Source: Streptomyces anulatus | GTDB taxonomy: Bacteria > Actinomycetota > Actinomycetes > Streptomycetales > Streptomycetaceae | Direction of reading: 5' to 3' | DNA: 35,010 bases | NCBI RefSeq assembly: GCF_000721175.1 | Contig: NZ_JOEZ01000050.1 | Coordinates: 1-35,010, forward strand | Made by a program: the position numbers and the translations under genes | Notes under the pieces: model-generated | Database searches by the model: none | Seen by the model: the letters and a program-made list of their open reading frames with translations, nothing else | Told to the model about the DNA's origin: nothing | Shown here: positions 14,572 to 22,956 of the stretch, piece after piece | Position numbering within the stretch: the stretch's first letter is position 1 | Layout: each line of letters begins with the position of its first letter

Positions 14572-15798
14572 TCAGCTGTGCGCGTCCGACGTGGCGTTGC
14601 GGGCCCCGTACCCGAGGGTGGCCGCCGCCGCGGCCAGCAGGGCGACCGTCGTCAGGGCCAGCGGCAGCGAGAACCAGTCGGCGAGGAAGCCGATCGCGGG
14701 CGGGCCGAGCAGCATCCCGCCGTAGCCCAGTGTCGAGGCCGCGGCGACCCCGCTCGGCCCCGCGAGTTCGCCTGCGCGCCCCACCGCGACGGGGAAGATG
14801 TTGGCGAGTCCAAGGCCGGTGACCGCGAACCCGGCCAGTGCCAGCCAGGTGGTCGGCGCCAGCGAGCCCAGCAGCATCCCGGCCGCGGCCGTCGCGCCGC
14901 CGAGGACGAGGGTGCGGGTCTGCCCGAGCCGTTCCAGGAGTATGGTTCCGGTCAGCCGGCCCGCTGTCATCGTCAGGGCGAACAGCGCGTATCCGGCGGC
15001 GGCGAGCCCGGGGTGTGCGTCCAGGTCCTGCTCCAGGTGCAGTGCGCCCCAGTCGGCGAGGGCCCCTTCCCCGTACGCCGTGCACAGGGCGATCACGCCG
15101 AAGAGCACGACGATCCGACGGGCCCGGGGCGACAGCCGCTGTTTCGGCTGCTGCGGGTCGACGGCCTCCGGGGCGGCGGGAGGCGGGCGGTGGCGCATCA
15201 GGGAAGGGCCGGCGAACGCGGTGACGAGCAGACCGATCCCGGCCAGCAGGAAGAGGTGGGTGGACGCGGAGAGTCCCCCCGCGACCAGCCCGCCGAGCCC
15301 GGCGCCGACCATGCCGCCCAGGCTGAACGCCGCGTGGAAGCTGGGCATCACGGGTCGGCGCAGTGCGGCGACCAGGTCGACGGCGGCGCTGTTCATCGCC
15401 ACGTTCATCCCGCCGTACGCCGCGCCGAACACCAGCAGCACGAGACCGAGGGAGAGCGGCGAACGTGTCTGGGCGGGCAGGGCGATGCTCAGGGGAAGCA
15501 GGACGCCGCAGACCACGGTGACGGCATGACTGCCATGACGGCGGCAGAGCCGACCGGTGAGCATCATGGTGATCACCGCACCGGCGGAGACGCCGAGCAG
15601 GGCGAGGCCGAGGGTGGAGGCCGAGGCGCCGGTCTGCTGCTTGATGGCCGGGATGCGGACCACCCAGCCGGCGAAGAGGAACCCGTCGAGGGCGAAGAAC
15701 ACGGTCAGCGCGGTACGGAGGCGGGCCGACGCGGGTGGGGCGGTGTCTCCGCCAGATCCCCCCGGTAGGGCCGTCCGCAGTTTGTTTAGTAGCGGCAC
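14572..15798 (-). CDS. MFS transporter
   Basis: A 408-residue major facilitator superfamily transporter with about twelve hydrophobic helices. Seen: the motif-A-like loop GRLCRRHGSH between helices 2 and 3, GAAYGGMNVAMNSAAVDL in helix 4, and a central hydrophilic loop around residues 185-210. The profile resembles the YbjJ-like group, whose substrates are unclear. The start is GTG 15798. It has no ribosome binding site, but a -10 TATGCT ends 6 bases before the GTG and TTGCGT stands 18 bases further up, so the mRNA is probably leaderless. It is divergent from a ROK regulator 145 bases away, which probably controls it in response to a sugar. Confidence 0.85.
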   Translation of the reverse strand: MPLLNKLRTALPGGSGGDTAPPASARLRTALTVFFALDGFLFAGWVVRIPAIKQQTGASASTLGLALLGVSAGAVITMMLTGRLCRRHGSHAVTVVCGVLLPLSIALPAQTRSPLSLGLVLLVFGAAYGGMNVAMNSAAVDLVAALRRPVMPSFHAAFSLGGMVGAGLGGLVAGGLSASTHLFLLAGIGLLVTAFAGPSLMRHRPPPAAPEAVDPQQPKQRLSPRARRIVVLFGVIALCTAYGEGALADWGALHLEQDLDAHPGLAAAGYALFALTMTAGRLTGTILLERLGQTRTLVLGGATAAAGMLLGSLAPTTWLALAGFAVTGLGLANIFPVAVGRAGELAGPSGVAAASTLGYGGMLLGPPAIGFLADWFSLPLALTTVALLAAAAATLGYGARNATSDAHS

Positions 15799-15804
15799 AA
15801 ACTC

Positions 15805-15834
15805 AGCATAGGGGCGCTCCGGAGGCGGACGCAA
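15805..15834 (-). promoter_or_regulatory. Leaderless promoter of the MFS gene
   Basis: On the minus strand, TTGCGT (15834-15829), an 18-base spacer and TATGCT (15810-15805) form a good promoter. The -10 is followed by only 6 bases before the GTG codon, so transcription should start at or next to the start codon. Confidence 0.65.
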
Positions 15835-15942
15835 CACTGCTGCGCACCGGACGTTCCGGGGGGTGCGGCCTTGGCCGGAACGGGATCCCCGGACCGGCCC
15901 TGGGCGTCCGGGGCGCCTCCGGATCATGGGAGACTCGCCCCC

Positions 15943-17157
15943 ATGAACGGCAAGGCGACCACCACCCGGACGAAGTTGGAGAGGGGCCGCAGTGCGCTCG
16001 GGCCCGCACTGGAGCTGGTCCACACCGGACGCGCCCCCACCCGGGCCGTGCTCACCTCCGAACTCGGCGTCACCCGCGCCACCGCCGGGGCGGTCGCCGC
16101 GGAACTGGAGGCGCTCGGGCTGATCCGGGTCGACTCCAGCCCCGGGTCGGCGGCCGGATCCCAGGGCCGCCCCTCGCACCGGCTGTCCGTCCTGGAGACC
16201 GGTCCCGTCGTCCTCGCCGCCCAGGTGCACGCCGACGGCTTCCGGGCCGCGCTCGTCGGGCTCGGCGGCCGGATCGTCGCCACCTCGCCGGGCTGTGTCG
16301 CGGTGATGGCCGACCCGGCCCAGGTCCTCGGCGAGGTCGTGGAGGCGGGGGCGGGGCTGCTGCGCGAGAGCGGGCTGCGCTGCGTGGGGGCCGGGCTCGC
16401 AGTGCCGTCGGCGGTCGCCGAGCCGGAGGGGACGGCCCTCAACCCGCTCCACATCGCCTGGCCCGCCGGCTCCCCGGTCCGGGACATCTTCGCCGCCTGC
16501 GTCCGCGAAGCGGGCATCACCGGACCCGCGTTCACCGGCAACGACGTCAACCTCACCGCGCTGGCCGAGCACCGGCACGGCGCGGGGCGTGGTGCCCAGC
16601 ACCTGCTGTGCGTGGCCACCGGTCACCGGGGCGTCGGCGGCGCGCTCGTGCTCGACGGCCGCCTGCACAGCGGTAGTTCGGGCCTCGCGCTGGAGGTGGG
16701 CCATCTCACCGTGAACCCCGAGGGGCGGCCCTGCCACTGCGGCGGGCGCGGCTGTCTCGACGTGGAGACCGACCCGCTCGCCTTCCTCACCACCGCCCGC
16801 CGCGAACCGGGCCCCGAGGAGTCCCTCCTCAAGCAGGCCGGGAACCTGCTCCGCGCGGAGTACGGCGACCCCGCCGTGCGGCACGCCGCCGAGGCGCTGA
16901 TCGACCGCCTGGGTCTCGGGCTCGCCGGGCTGGTCAACATCCTCAACCCCGACCGCATCATCCTCGGCGGGCTCCACCGCGACCTGCTGGAGGCGGACCC
17001 GGAACGGCTGCGCGCCGTCGTCGCCGACCGGAGCCTGTGGGGGCGCAGCGGCAGTGTGCCGATCCTGCCGTGCACCCTGGCATACAACAGCCTGGTGGGC
17101 GCTGCCGAACTGGCCTGGCAGCCGGTCCTCGACGACCCCCTCGCCGCGCTGACGTGA
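15943..17157 (+). CDS. ROK-family transcriptional regulator
   Basis: A 404-residue ROK protein with an N-terminal winged helix (about residues 15-70; LTSELGVTRATAGAVAAELE is the recognition part) and a C-terminal sugar-kinase-like sensor. The sensor keeps the E-x-G-H sugar motif (LEVGH) and the zinc motif CHCGGRGC, but the DxGxT ATP-binding motif at its start is replaced by AAQVHADGFRAALV. It therefore probably binds a sugar without phosphorylating it. ATG 15943 has GGGAG 10 bases upstream. It is divergent from the MFS transporter, its likely target. The stop codon lies inside the first unit of a tandem repeat. Confidence 0.85.
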   Translation: MNGKATTTRTKLERGRSALGPALELVHTGRAPTRAVLTSELGVTRATAGAVAAELEALGLIRVDSSPGSAAGSQGRPSHRLSVLETGPVVLAAQVHADGFRAALVGLGGRIVATSPGCVAVMADPAQVLGEVVEAGAGLLRESGLRCVGAGLAVPSAVAEPEGTALNPLHIAWPAGSPVRDIFAACVREAGITGPAFTGNDVNLTALAEHRHGAGRGAQHLLCVATGHRGVGGALVLDGRLHSGSSGLALEVGHLTVNPEGRPCHCGGRGCLDVETDPLAFLTTARREPGPEESLLKQAGNLLRAEYGDPAVRHAAEALIDRLGLGLAGLVNILNPDRIILGGLHRDLLEADPERLRAVVADRSLWGRSGSVPILPCTLAYNSLVGAAELAWQPVLDDPLAALT

Positions 17158-17238
17158 AGCCCGCGTCGCCCCGAAGCCCGCGTCGGCGTGAAGCCCACGT
17201 CGGTGTGAAGCCCGCGTCGGCCGAAGCCCGATCGGCCC
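17156..17238. repeat. Tandem array of five 16-17-bp units
   Basis: Five imperfect units starting GAAGCCC, each about 16-17 bases (17156, 17173, 17190, 17207, 17223), follow one another without gaps; the consensus is GAAGCCCGCGTCGG plus 2-3 bases. The array begins within the stop codon of the ROK regulator and lies between it and the convergent ATPase gene. Copy number may vary between strains. Confidence 0.8.
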
Positions 17239-17323
17239 CGCCGCCTACGCGCCGTTCACCACCACTGCCGCCCCGTCGGACGACGGCCCTCCTCGCGGCC
17301 CTGTCCGGCCCAGCCCTGCCCGG

Positions 17324-17842
17324 TCAGCCGACGACGGCCGACCGGGCGGGCAGGGCCGCGATGTCGTCGGGGGTGATGGTCACGGCCCCGAACGGCCCGT
17401 CGGTCATCGACCCGTACACCGCGAGCGGTGGCAGGGTCGAGGTGCCACTGGCCGCGGGCAGGGTGAACCAGACGGCCTTCCCGGCCGAGCCGATCGGCCG
17501 CACGCCCCAGCTCTCGCTGACGGCGGCGATCAGGGCCAGGCCCCGGCCCGACGTGGCGAACGAGTCCGCCTCGTTCACCGTGGGCAGGCGCGGGTCGTGG
17601 TCGTGGACGGAGATCGTCAGACGGTCGAGCAGCAGCTCGATGTCGACGGTGCATGACTTGTCCGGCTGTGCGTGCCGGTGAACGTTGGTGAGAAGCTCGG
17701 TGACGCCCAGGGCCGCCTGGTCGATCAGAGGATCGAGATGCCAGTAGCGCAGTTGCGCCGAGATGATTCTGCGGACCTGACCGATCCGCGACGGCAGGGC
17801 CTGGAGCTCCACCGTGCAGTGCCTGCTTGGCTCGCTGATCAC
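17324..17842 (-). CDS. RsbW-like ATP-binding protein (HATPase_c_2)
   Basis: A 172-residue protein of the anti-sigma-factor/serine-kinase type, of which streptomycetes have dozens. GHKL ATPase motifs are visible: the N box TELLTNVHRHA (E49, N53), the G1-like VHDHDPRLP (D81) and the G2 TSGRGLALI (97-105). It has no sensor or membrane domain. Members phosphorylate an anti-anti-sigma partner or sequester a sigma factor; here no partner gene is adjacent, so the role stays open. After the ATPase fold there is a C-terminal tail of about 35 residues (ASGTSTLPPL to the end). GTG 17842 follows GGGGAG at good spacing. Confidence 0.85.
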   Translation of the reverse strand: MISEPSRHCTVELQALPSRIGQVRRIISAQLRYWHLDPLIDQAALGVTELLTNVHRHAQPDKSCTVDIELLLDRLTISVHDHDPRLPTVNEADSFATSGRGLALIAAVSESWGVRPIGSAGKAVWFTLPAASGTSTLPPLAVYGSMTDGPFGAVTITPDDIAALPARSAVVG

Positions 17843-18099
17843 GGCTGCGACTCCCCGAAATAGGTCCGGAAGAAGAGAAGAGATACGAACGGAGCCGGCG
17901 GACGACTGACTGCCGGATCCGCTCTGCTCCTGTCGTGTCTGCTCGTGTCGCGCGACCCGGTCCGTGGAGCGGATCGCTCTGTCACCGAGGGTGCACCTTC
18001 AGTGACGTGGATCCAGCGTGGCTCAGGGGATGCGGCTCCGCAACTCGCGGGGGAGCCCGACGGCCCGGGGAACCGGCCCGCCGTGTCCGTACCGGTCGG
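17843..18099. other. Gap without a supported gene
   Basis: These 257 bases lie between two minus-strand genes. Open frames here have poor codon usage and no recognisable motif. The promoter of the ATPase gene should lie in it, but I cannot place boxes with confidence. Confidence 0.5.
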
Positions 18100-18417
18100 T
18101 CAGTCCCGGCGGCCCCGGGCGCTGCGAAGCGTCTCCAGGAAACGCCGTAGTGGAGCCGCACCGTCCCGTCTGCGGCTGCGCTGCCCCATCGTCAACCGGT
18201 AGCGCACCCCGTTCACCCGGGCGATGACGGAATCCGTCGCGATGAACCACCACTTGCGTGTGCTGACCGTGCCCACCGGGGCGCTGTCGATCTCCCGCCC
18301 GTTGCTCGTGAGCAGGGACAGCCGGCCGTCCTTGACGACCACCTGACCAGCTCTGGTCAGCGATCTGGTGAAGCGTTCGATCCTGACCCCCGACGCACTG
18401 AACTCGACGTCCGCCAT
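18100..18417 (-). CDS. Small protein of unknown function, possible PH-like barrel
   Basis: A 105-residue protein I do not recognise. It has no signal peptide or membrane segment. Residues 5-75 alternate short strands ([50 protein letters not shown]) with one strongly hydrophobic WWF, which looks like a small beta-barrel such as a PH or GRAM domain. The last 30 residues are Arg-rich. ATG 18417 is preceded by a G-rich ribosome site. Codon usage fits a real gene. It lies upstream of the anti-sigma-like ATPase on the same strand, 257 bases away, so a link is possible but not shown. Confidence 0.65.
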   Translation of the reverse strand: MADVEFSASGVRIERFTRSLTRAGQVVVKDGRLSLLTSNGREIDSAPVGTVSTRKWWFIATDSVIARVNGVRYRLTMGQRSRRRDGAAPLRRFLETLRSARGRRD

Positions 18418-18650
18418 CGCGGATTCGCCCCCCTTCGTCACCACTCCTGCTGTGCAGTGTGCCCTGGTACGGGCCGGATCGCCAGAGGGCCTGGAGTCCC
18501 GTTGCAGGGCCACCCGCACCGCCCTCAGCAGCCACCCCGGGGGTACCGCTCAAAGGCAGCGCTATGGACCATCAAAGTGACCGTTTGTGCAGGTGGGGTG
18601 CATATCGTGGAGGTACGAGAACCGGATCGACGACCAACAGGAGCAGGCCC

Positions 18651-19784
18651 ATGGACACCAGTGAGCACGCACACGGGCACGGGGCCACGGCGACCGTGGA
18701 CGTCGACCGCAGCGACCCGGAGTACCGGGCCTGGCTGAAGGAGGCCGTCCGCAAGGTCCAGGCCGACGCCAACCGCTCCGCCGACACCCACCTGCTGCGC
18801 TTCCCGCTGCCCGAGGCGTGGGGCATCGACCTCTACCTCAAGGACGAGTCGACGCACCCCACCGGCAGCCTCAAGCACCGCCTGGCCCGCTCGCTCTTCC
18901 TGTACGGGCTCTGCAACGGCTGGATCCGGCCGGGCAAGCCGGTCATCGAGGCGTCCAGCGGTTCGACCGCCGTGTCGGAGGCGTACTTCGCCAAGCTGAT
19001 CGGCGTCCCGTTCATCGCCGTGATGCCGCGCACCACCAGCCCCGAGAAGTGCCGCCTGATCGAATTCCACGGCGGCCAGTGCCACTTCGTCGACGACTCG
19101 CGCACGATGTACGAGCAGTCCGCAGCCCTCGCCGCCGAGACCGGCGGGCACTACATGGACCAGTTCACCTACGCGGAGCGCGCCACCGACTGGCGCGGCA
19201 ACAACAACATCGCGGAGTCGATCTACCAGCAACTGCGCCTGGAACGCTACCCGGAACCTGCCTGGATCGTCGCCACCGCCGGGACCGGCGGCACCTCGGC
19301 GACCGTCGCCCGCTACGTCCACTACCTTCAGCACGACACCCGCATCTGTGTGCCCGACCCGGAGAACTCCTGTTTCTTCGACGGCTGGACCCGCAACGAC
19401 CCGCTCGCCACCAGCGACCGCGGCTCGCGCATCGAGGGCATCGGCCGCCCACGCATGGAGCCCAGCTTCGTGCCCGGCGCCATCGACCGCATGATGAAGG
19501 TGCCCGACGCCGCCAGCGTCGCCGCCGTCCGCGCCCTGGACCGCGCCATCGGCCGCAAGGCGGGCGGCTCCACCGGCACCGGCCTGTGGAGCGCGTTCAA
19601 GCTGATCGCCGAGATGGTGGAGCGGGGCGAGCAGGGCAGCGTCGTCACGCTGCTGTGCGACCCCGGCGACCGCTACCTGGACAAGTACTACTCCGATTCG
19701 TGGCTGGAGGAACAGGGCCTGGACGTCGCCCCGTACACCGCCGCCATCGACGAGTTCCTCACCACCGGTACCTGGCCCTGCTGA
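18651..19784 (+). CDS. PLP-dependent cysteine synthase-family enzyme, probable cysteine desulfhydrase
   Basis: A 377-residue fold-type II PLP enzyme of the cysteine synthase family. The PLP lysine is K75 in [11 protein letters not shown]. The substrate loop [10 protein letters not shown] is at 102-111 and the phosphate-binding glycine loop TAGTGGTSA begins at 209. The N-terminal His-rich stretch and a sequence style with long inserts ([11 protein letters not shown]) resemble the mycobacterial Cds1 group, which degrades cysteine to sulfide, pyruvate and ammonia rather than making it. That assignment rests on remembered similarity; cysteine or cystathionine synthesis cannot be excluded. ATG 18651 follows AGGAG. 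No serine acetyltransferase lies nearby, which favours a catabolic or H2S-signalling role. Confidence 0.8.
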   Translation: MDTSEHAHGHGATATVDVDRSDPEYRAWLKEAVRKVQADANRSADTHLLRFPLPEAWGIDLYLKDESTHPTGSLKHRLARSLFLYGLCNGWIRPGKPVIEASSGSTAVSEAYFAKLIGVPFIAVMPRTTSPEKCRLIEFHGGQCHFVDDSRTMYEQSAALAAETGGHYMDQFTYAERATDWRGNNNIAESIYQQLRLERYPEPAWIVATAGTGGTSATVARYVHYLQHDTRICVPDPENSCFFDGWTRNDPLATSDRGSRIEGIGRPRMEPSFVPGAIDRMMKVPDAASVAAVRALDRAIGRKAGGSTGTGLWSAFKLIAEMVERGEQGSVVTLLCDPGDRYLDKYYSDSWLEEQGLDVAPYTAAIDEFLTTGTWPC

Positions 19785-19803
19785 GGCCGGGCTCCGGTGC
19801 GTC

Positions 19804-20283
19804 TCAGGGCGTCCTCGTCGCCAGCCGTGCGTCCAGGCGGCGCACGGCGTCCCGGAAGGACCGGCCCACCCCCGCCCGGGCCAGGCTCAGCACCAGACGG
19901 AACAGCCCCGTCCCGTCGGCGGCGAAGGTCCACTGCACCCGGGTCCCGGACCCCTCCGGAGTGAGCCGCCACTCCTCCAACAGGGCCCGCAGGCCCGGCG
20001 CGTTGGACTCGTCGGCCCGGTAGGCGTAGCAGCTGTCCGGTTCGGCGGCCACGATCGTCTCGCGGAACCGGACCCCGCCCCGCAGCCGCACCTCACGGCC
20101 CGCGCCCGCTTCGGTGGGCGTGGCCCGGGTGACGGCGGTGAACCAGGACGGCCAGGACGCGACGTCCTCGGCGAGCGCGCGGTACACCACGTCCACCGGC
20201 GCGGACACCTCGGCGGCGAACACCAGACGTAGCGGCGCGGAGTCGACGAACTCCCGTCCCACGGTACGGAGTCGGCGTGCCAT
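19804..20283 (-). CDS. SRPBCC-family (START-like) protein
   Basis: A 159-residue SRPBCC/polyketide-cyclase-like protein with the helix-grip fold that binds hydrophobic ligands. The opening strand LVFAAEVSAPVDVVYRALAE is typical, followed by WPSWFTAVTRATP and later strands ending in WTFAAD; a long final helix closes the fold. There is no signal peptide. ATG 20283 has GGGAGG upstream at good distance. It is the last gene of a same-strand group (another SRPBCC at 22461, then SDR/DUF2867) and starts 85 bases after the SDR stop, so co-transcription is likely. The ligand is unknown. Confidence 0.8.
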   Translation of the reverse strand: MARRLRTVGREFVDSAPLRLVFAAEVSAPVDVVYRALAEDVASWPSWFTAVTRATPTEAGAGREVRLRGGVRFRETIVAAEPDSCYAYRADESNAPGLRALLEEWRLTPEGSGTRVQWTFAADGTGLFRLVLSLARAGVGRSFRDAVRRLDARLATRTP

Positions 20284-20368
20284 CCCGTGTACCTCCCGGC
20301 GGTCTGCGGCGTGTGGGGCCGGGCACACCCCAGGGTGCGTCCGGCCGCACACCATAGCGGCCGTGCCG

Positions 20369-22033
20369 TCAGTTGTCCGTACCACTGTCGGCCATCGGCG
20401 CACGGCGCTTCTCCTCAGCAGCGGCCGCCTCGGCGATGTTGCGCGCCATTCCGCCGAACACCACCGAGTGGAAGGGCCACACGCTCCACCAGTACGCATG
20501 ACCGGGCAGCCCGCGCGGATGGAACAGGGCACGCTGCCCGTACACCGTCCCGCCCCGCTCGTCGCCGCGCACCGACAGCTCCAGCCAGGCCAGGCCCGGC
20601 AGCCGCATCTCGGCCCGCAGCCGCAGCAGTTCGCCCGGCACGATCTCCTCCACCCGCCAGAAGTCCAGTGAGTCGCCCACCCGCAGCCGCTGGGCGTCCC
20701 GTCGGCCGCGCCGCAGCCCCACCCCGCCGACGAGCCGGTCAAGCCAGCCGCGCACCGCCCAGGCCAGGGGGAAGGAATACCAGCCGTTCTCCCCGCCGAT
20801 GCCCTCGATCACCCGCCACAGCGCGTCCGGCCCGACCGGCACGGCCAGCTCCCGCTCGTCGCGGTAGAGGCTGCCGCCCGCCCAGTCCGGGTCGGTGGGC
20901 AGCGGGTCGCTCGGCGCGCCGGGCACCGAGGCGTTGGACCAGCGGGTGTCGACCCGCGCCTCCTGGATCCGCTTCAGGGCCAGGCGCAGCGCCCGGTCGA
21001 AGCCCATGGAACCGTCCGGCGGATCGGGGACGTACTCCTTGATGTCGTGCTCCCGGCAGACCACCTCGTGGCGCAGCGACTCCGTGAGCGGCCGGGCGAT
21101 GGAGCTGGGCACCGGTGTGACCAGACCGATCCAGTGGCTGGAGAGCGTCGGGGTGAGCACCGGCACGGGCAGGATCAGCCGCGGCCGCAGCCCAGCCACC
21201 CGGGCGTAGCGCTGCATCATGTCCCGGTACGTCATGACGTCCGGGCCGCCGATGTCGAAGGCCCGGTTCACTTCGTCGGGCAGCGTCGCGCACCCCACCA
21301 GATACCGGATCACGTCCCGTACGGCCACCGGCTGGATCCGGGTCCGCACCCAGCTCGGGGTGATCATCAGCGGCAGCCGTTCCGTCAGATAGCGCAGCAT
21401 CTCGAACGAGGCGGACCCCGAACCGATGACGATCGCGGCGCGCAGCACCGCCGTCGGCACCCCGGAGTCCAGCAGGATGTGCCCCACCTCGGCCCGCGAA
21501 CGCAGATGGGGCGACAGGTCCTTCTCCGGCACCCCGGCGGGGGTCAGCCCACCCAGATACACGATCCGGCGCACCCCGGCCGCCCGCGCCTGTTCCCCGA
21601 AGGCCCGGGCGGCATTACGGTCGGTCTCCTCGAAGTCCGCACCGGAACCGAGCGCGTGCACCAGGTAGTACGCCACATCGACGCCCCGCATCGCCTCCGC
21701 CAGGGACACGGCGTCGGTGACATCGCCGCGCACCACCTCCACCCGGTCCGCCCAGGGATAGTCGCGCAGCTTCTGCGGCGTCCTGGCCAGGGCGCGTACC
21801 CGGTGCCCCGAATCGAGCAGGGCGGGCACCAGCCGGCCGCCGATGTAGCCGGTGGCCCCGGTCACCAGACAGCGCGGACGTGAGCCGTCGGGGCGGTGGC
21901 CCCGACCGTCGGGAAGCCTCAGGTCGTCGGAGCCGGCGTCAGAGCCGTCATCAAGATCCGTCACCTGTCCGAGTCTGGCACCGGACGGTACGTCCCACCG
22001 GCCGGAGACTCCGTACGGCGGCATCGACGCCAT
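20369..22033 (-). CDS. NAD(P)-binding SDR protein with DUF2867 domain
   Basis: A two-domain protein of about 554 residues. The N-terminal half is an extended/atypical SDR with the Rossmann motif TGATGYIGG (58-66) and strands typical of NmrA-like or complex-I-associated epimerases (YLGGLTPAG, AIVIGSGSASFE). The C-terminal part from about 380 is DUF2867 (GSLYRDERELAV, LDFWRVEEIVPGELLRLRAE, GHAYWWSVWPFH), an SRPBCC-like barrel. No function is established; a redox or lipid-modifying role is possible. The start is uncertain: ATG 22033 has GGGGAGG 13 bases upstream, and GTG 21964 would give 531 residues without the poorly conserved head. Two separate SRPBCC proteins flank it on the same strand. Confidence 0.8.
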   Translation of the reverse strand: MASMPPYGVSGRWDVPSGARLGQVTDLDDGSDAGSDDLRLPDGRGHRPDGSRPRCLVTGATGYIGGRLVPALLDSGHRVRALARTPQKLRDYPWADRVEVVRGDVTDAVSLAEAMRGVDVAYYLVHALGSGADFEETDRNAARAFGEQARAAGVRRIVYLGGLTPAGVPEKDLSPHLRSRAEVGHILLDSGVPTAVLRAAIVIGSGSASFEMLRYLTERLPLMITPSWVRTRIQPVAVRDVIRYLVGCATLPDEVNRAFDIGGPDVMTYRDMMQRYARVAGLRPRLILPVPVLTPTLSSHWIGLVTPVPSSIARPLTESLRHEVVCREHDIKEYVPDPPDGSMGFDRALRLALKRIQEARVDTRWSNASVPGAPSDPLPTDPDWAGGSLYRDERELAVPVGPDALWRVIEGIGGENGWYSFPLAWAVRGWLDRLVGGVGLRRGRRDAQRLRVGDSLDFWRVEEIVPGELLRLRAEMRLPGLAWLELSVRGDERGGTVYGQRALFHPRGLPGHAYWWSVWPFHSVVFGGMARNIAEAAAAEEKRRAPMADSGTDN

Positions 22034-22055
22034 CGGTACGGTGACGCCTCCCCGG

Positions 22056-22330
22056 TCACGGGGCGGGCTCAGCGCACCGCCGAGAGCGTCCCTCCCGTGC
22101 CCGCCGGAGCTTCCGGCAGCCGGGACCGGGCGGGAACGCGGGGGCTCCCCGCGCTGCTCCCGGCCGCGGGCAGGCCCGCTGGACGACGGCGTGGGCGGCC
22201 AGGACCCGGCGGTGCCGGCCGAGCGCCGGCGCCAGCACGACGTGGGCGAGGCGCACCAGGCGGGGGTAGTGCTCCACGAGGGCGGCCTCGCCTGCTGCAC
22301 GCCCGTGCGGTCGGGGCGTACGCCGGTCCG
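22056..22330 (-). pseudogene. Possible remnant of a larger gene
   Basis: In one minus-strand frame, GTG 22277 onward reads VEHYPRLVRLAHVVLAP and then ALGRHRRVLAAHAVVQ, which looks like real protein and, from memory, like the N-terminus of streptomycete proteins of unknown function. After about residue 35 the frame turns into low-complexity Arg/Pro/Gly sequence and stops at 22056. No good upstream start exists. I read it as a truncated or frameshifted gene; it could also be chance. Confidence 0.35.
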
Positions 22331-22460
22331 CTGCTGCGGTTGACGGATCGGCATGAAAGGGGTGCCTTCAGGGGACCGTGGCGGGATGTCATACCGACAG
22401 ACGAGTCAATCGTGTGACGGTCACATCACCAGCACGCCTCGCCCGGGCACGTCGCCAGGG

Positions 22461-22892
22461 TCAGGCGAGCAGGGAGTCCAGGACCTTGCCGAACATCCGG
22501 CGCCCGGTGGAGGCGAGCAGCGGGTCACCCCACCGGGGCACCAGCCGCACCCGCAGCTCCTCGACCCAGACCACATGGGAACCGGAATCCGTCGGAAGCA
22601 CGTCGATGGAGGCCCGGCCCAGCACCACGGAGCCCCGCTTCTCCAGTCGGCAGACCCCGGCCCGGCCCCCGGCCGGCGGCGTCCACCGCACCACTTCCAT
22701 CGGATCGTCGAACGCCAGCGGGCCCAGCCCCGTGCGCGCCACGAAGACCGTCCCGAGCTGCGAGGGAAGCCCGGTCGGGACCGAGATCGCGGTCAACGGC
22801 ACCTGCGCGGCATGCCGCTCCCAGTCGGTCACCCGGCGCCAGGCCTCGGCTGCGGGGAGAGGGGAGAAGCGCTCGATCCGGAAGACGGCCAC
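22461..22892 (-). CDS. SRPBCC-family protein
   Basis: A 143-residue SRPBCC protein, shorter than the one at 19804. It opens with FRIERFSPLPAAEAWRRVTD, followed by WERHAAQVPLTAISVP, the usual first strand and helix pair of polyketide-cyclase/dehydrase-like proteins, and ends in a helix with FGKVLDSLLA. It is cytoplasmic and probably binds a small hydrophobic ligand. GTG 22892 has AGGA 8 bases upstream. It lies upstream of the SDR/DUF2867 gene on the same strand, though 427 bases with a possible gene remnant lie between, so a shared transcript is uncertain. Confidence 0.8.
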   Translation of the reverse strand: MAVFRIERFSPLPAAEAWRRVTDWERHAAQVPLTAISVPTGLPSQLGTVFVARTGLGPLAFDDPMEVVRWTPPAGGRAGVCRLEKRGSVVLGRASIDVLPTDSGSHVVWVEELRVRLVPRWGDPLLASTGRRMFGKVLDSLLA

Positions 22893-22956
22893 ACCACGAT
22901 CCTATGGGGTGTCCGGCGGCCCCGCGCCGGGCCGAACGGAATCCGGAGAGCCCGCC

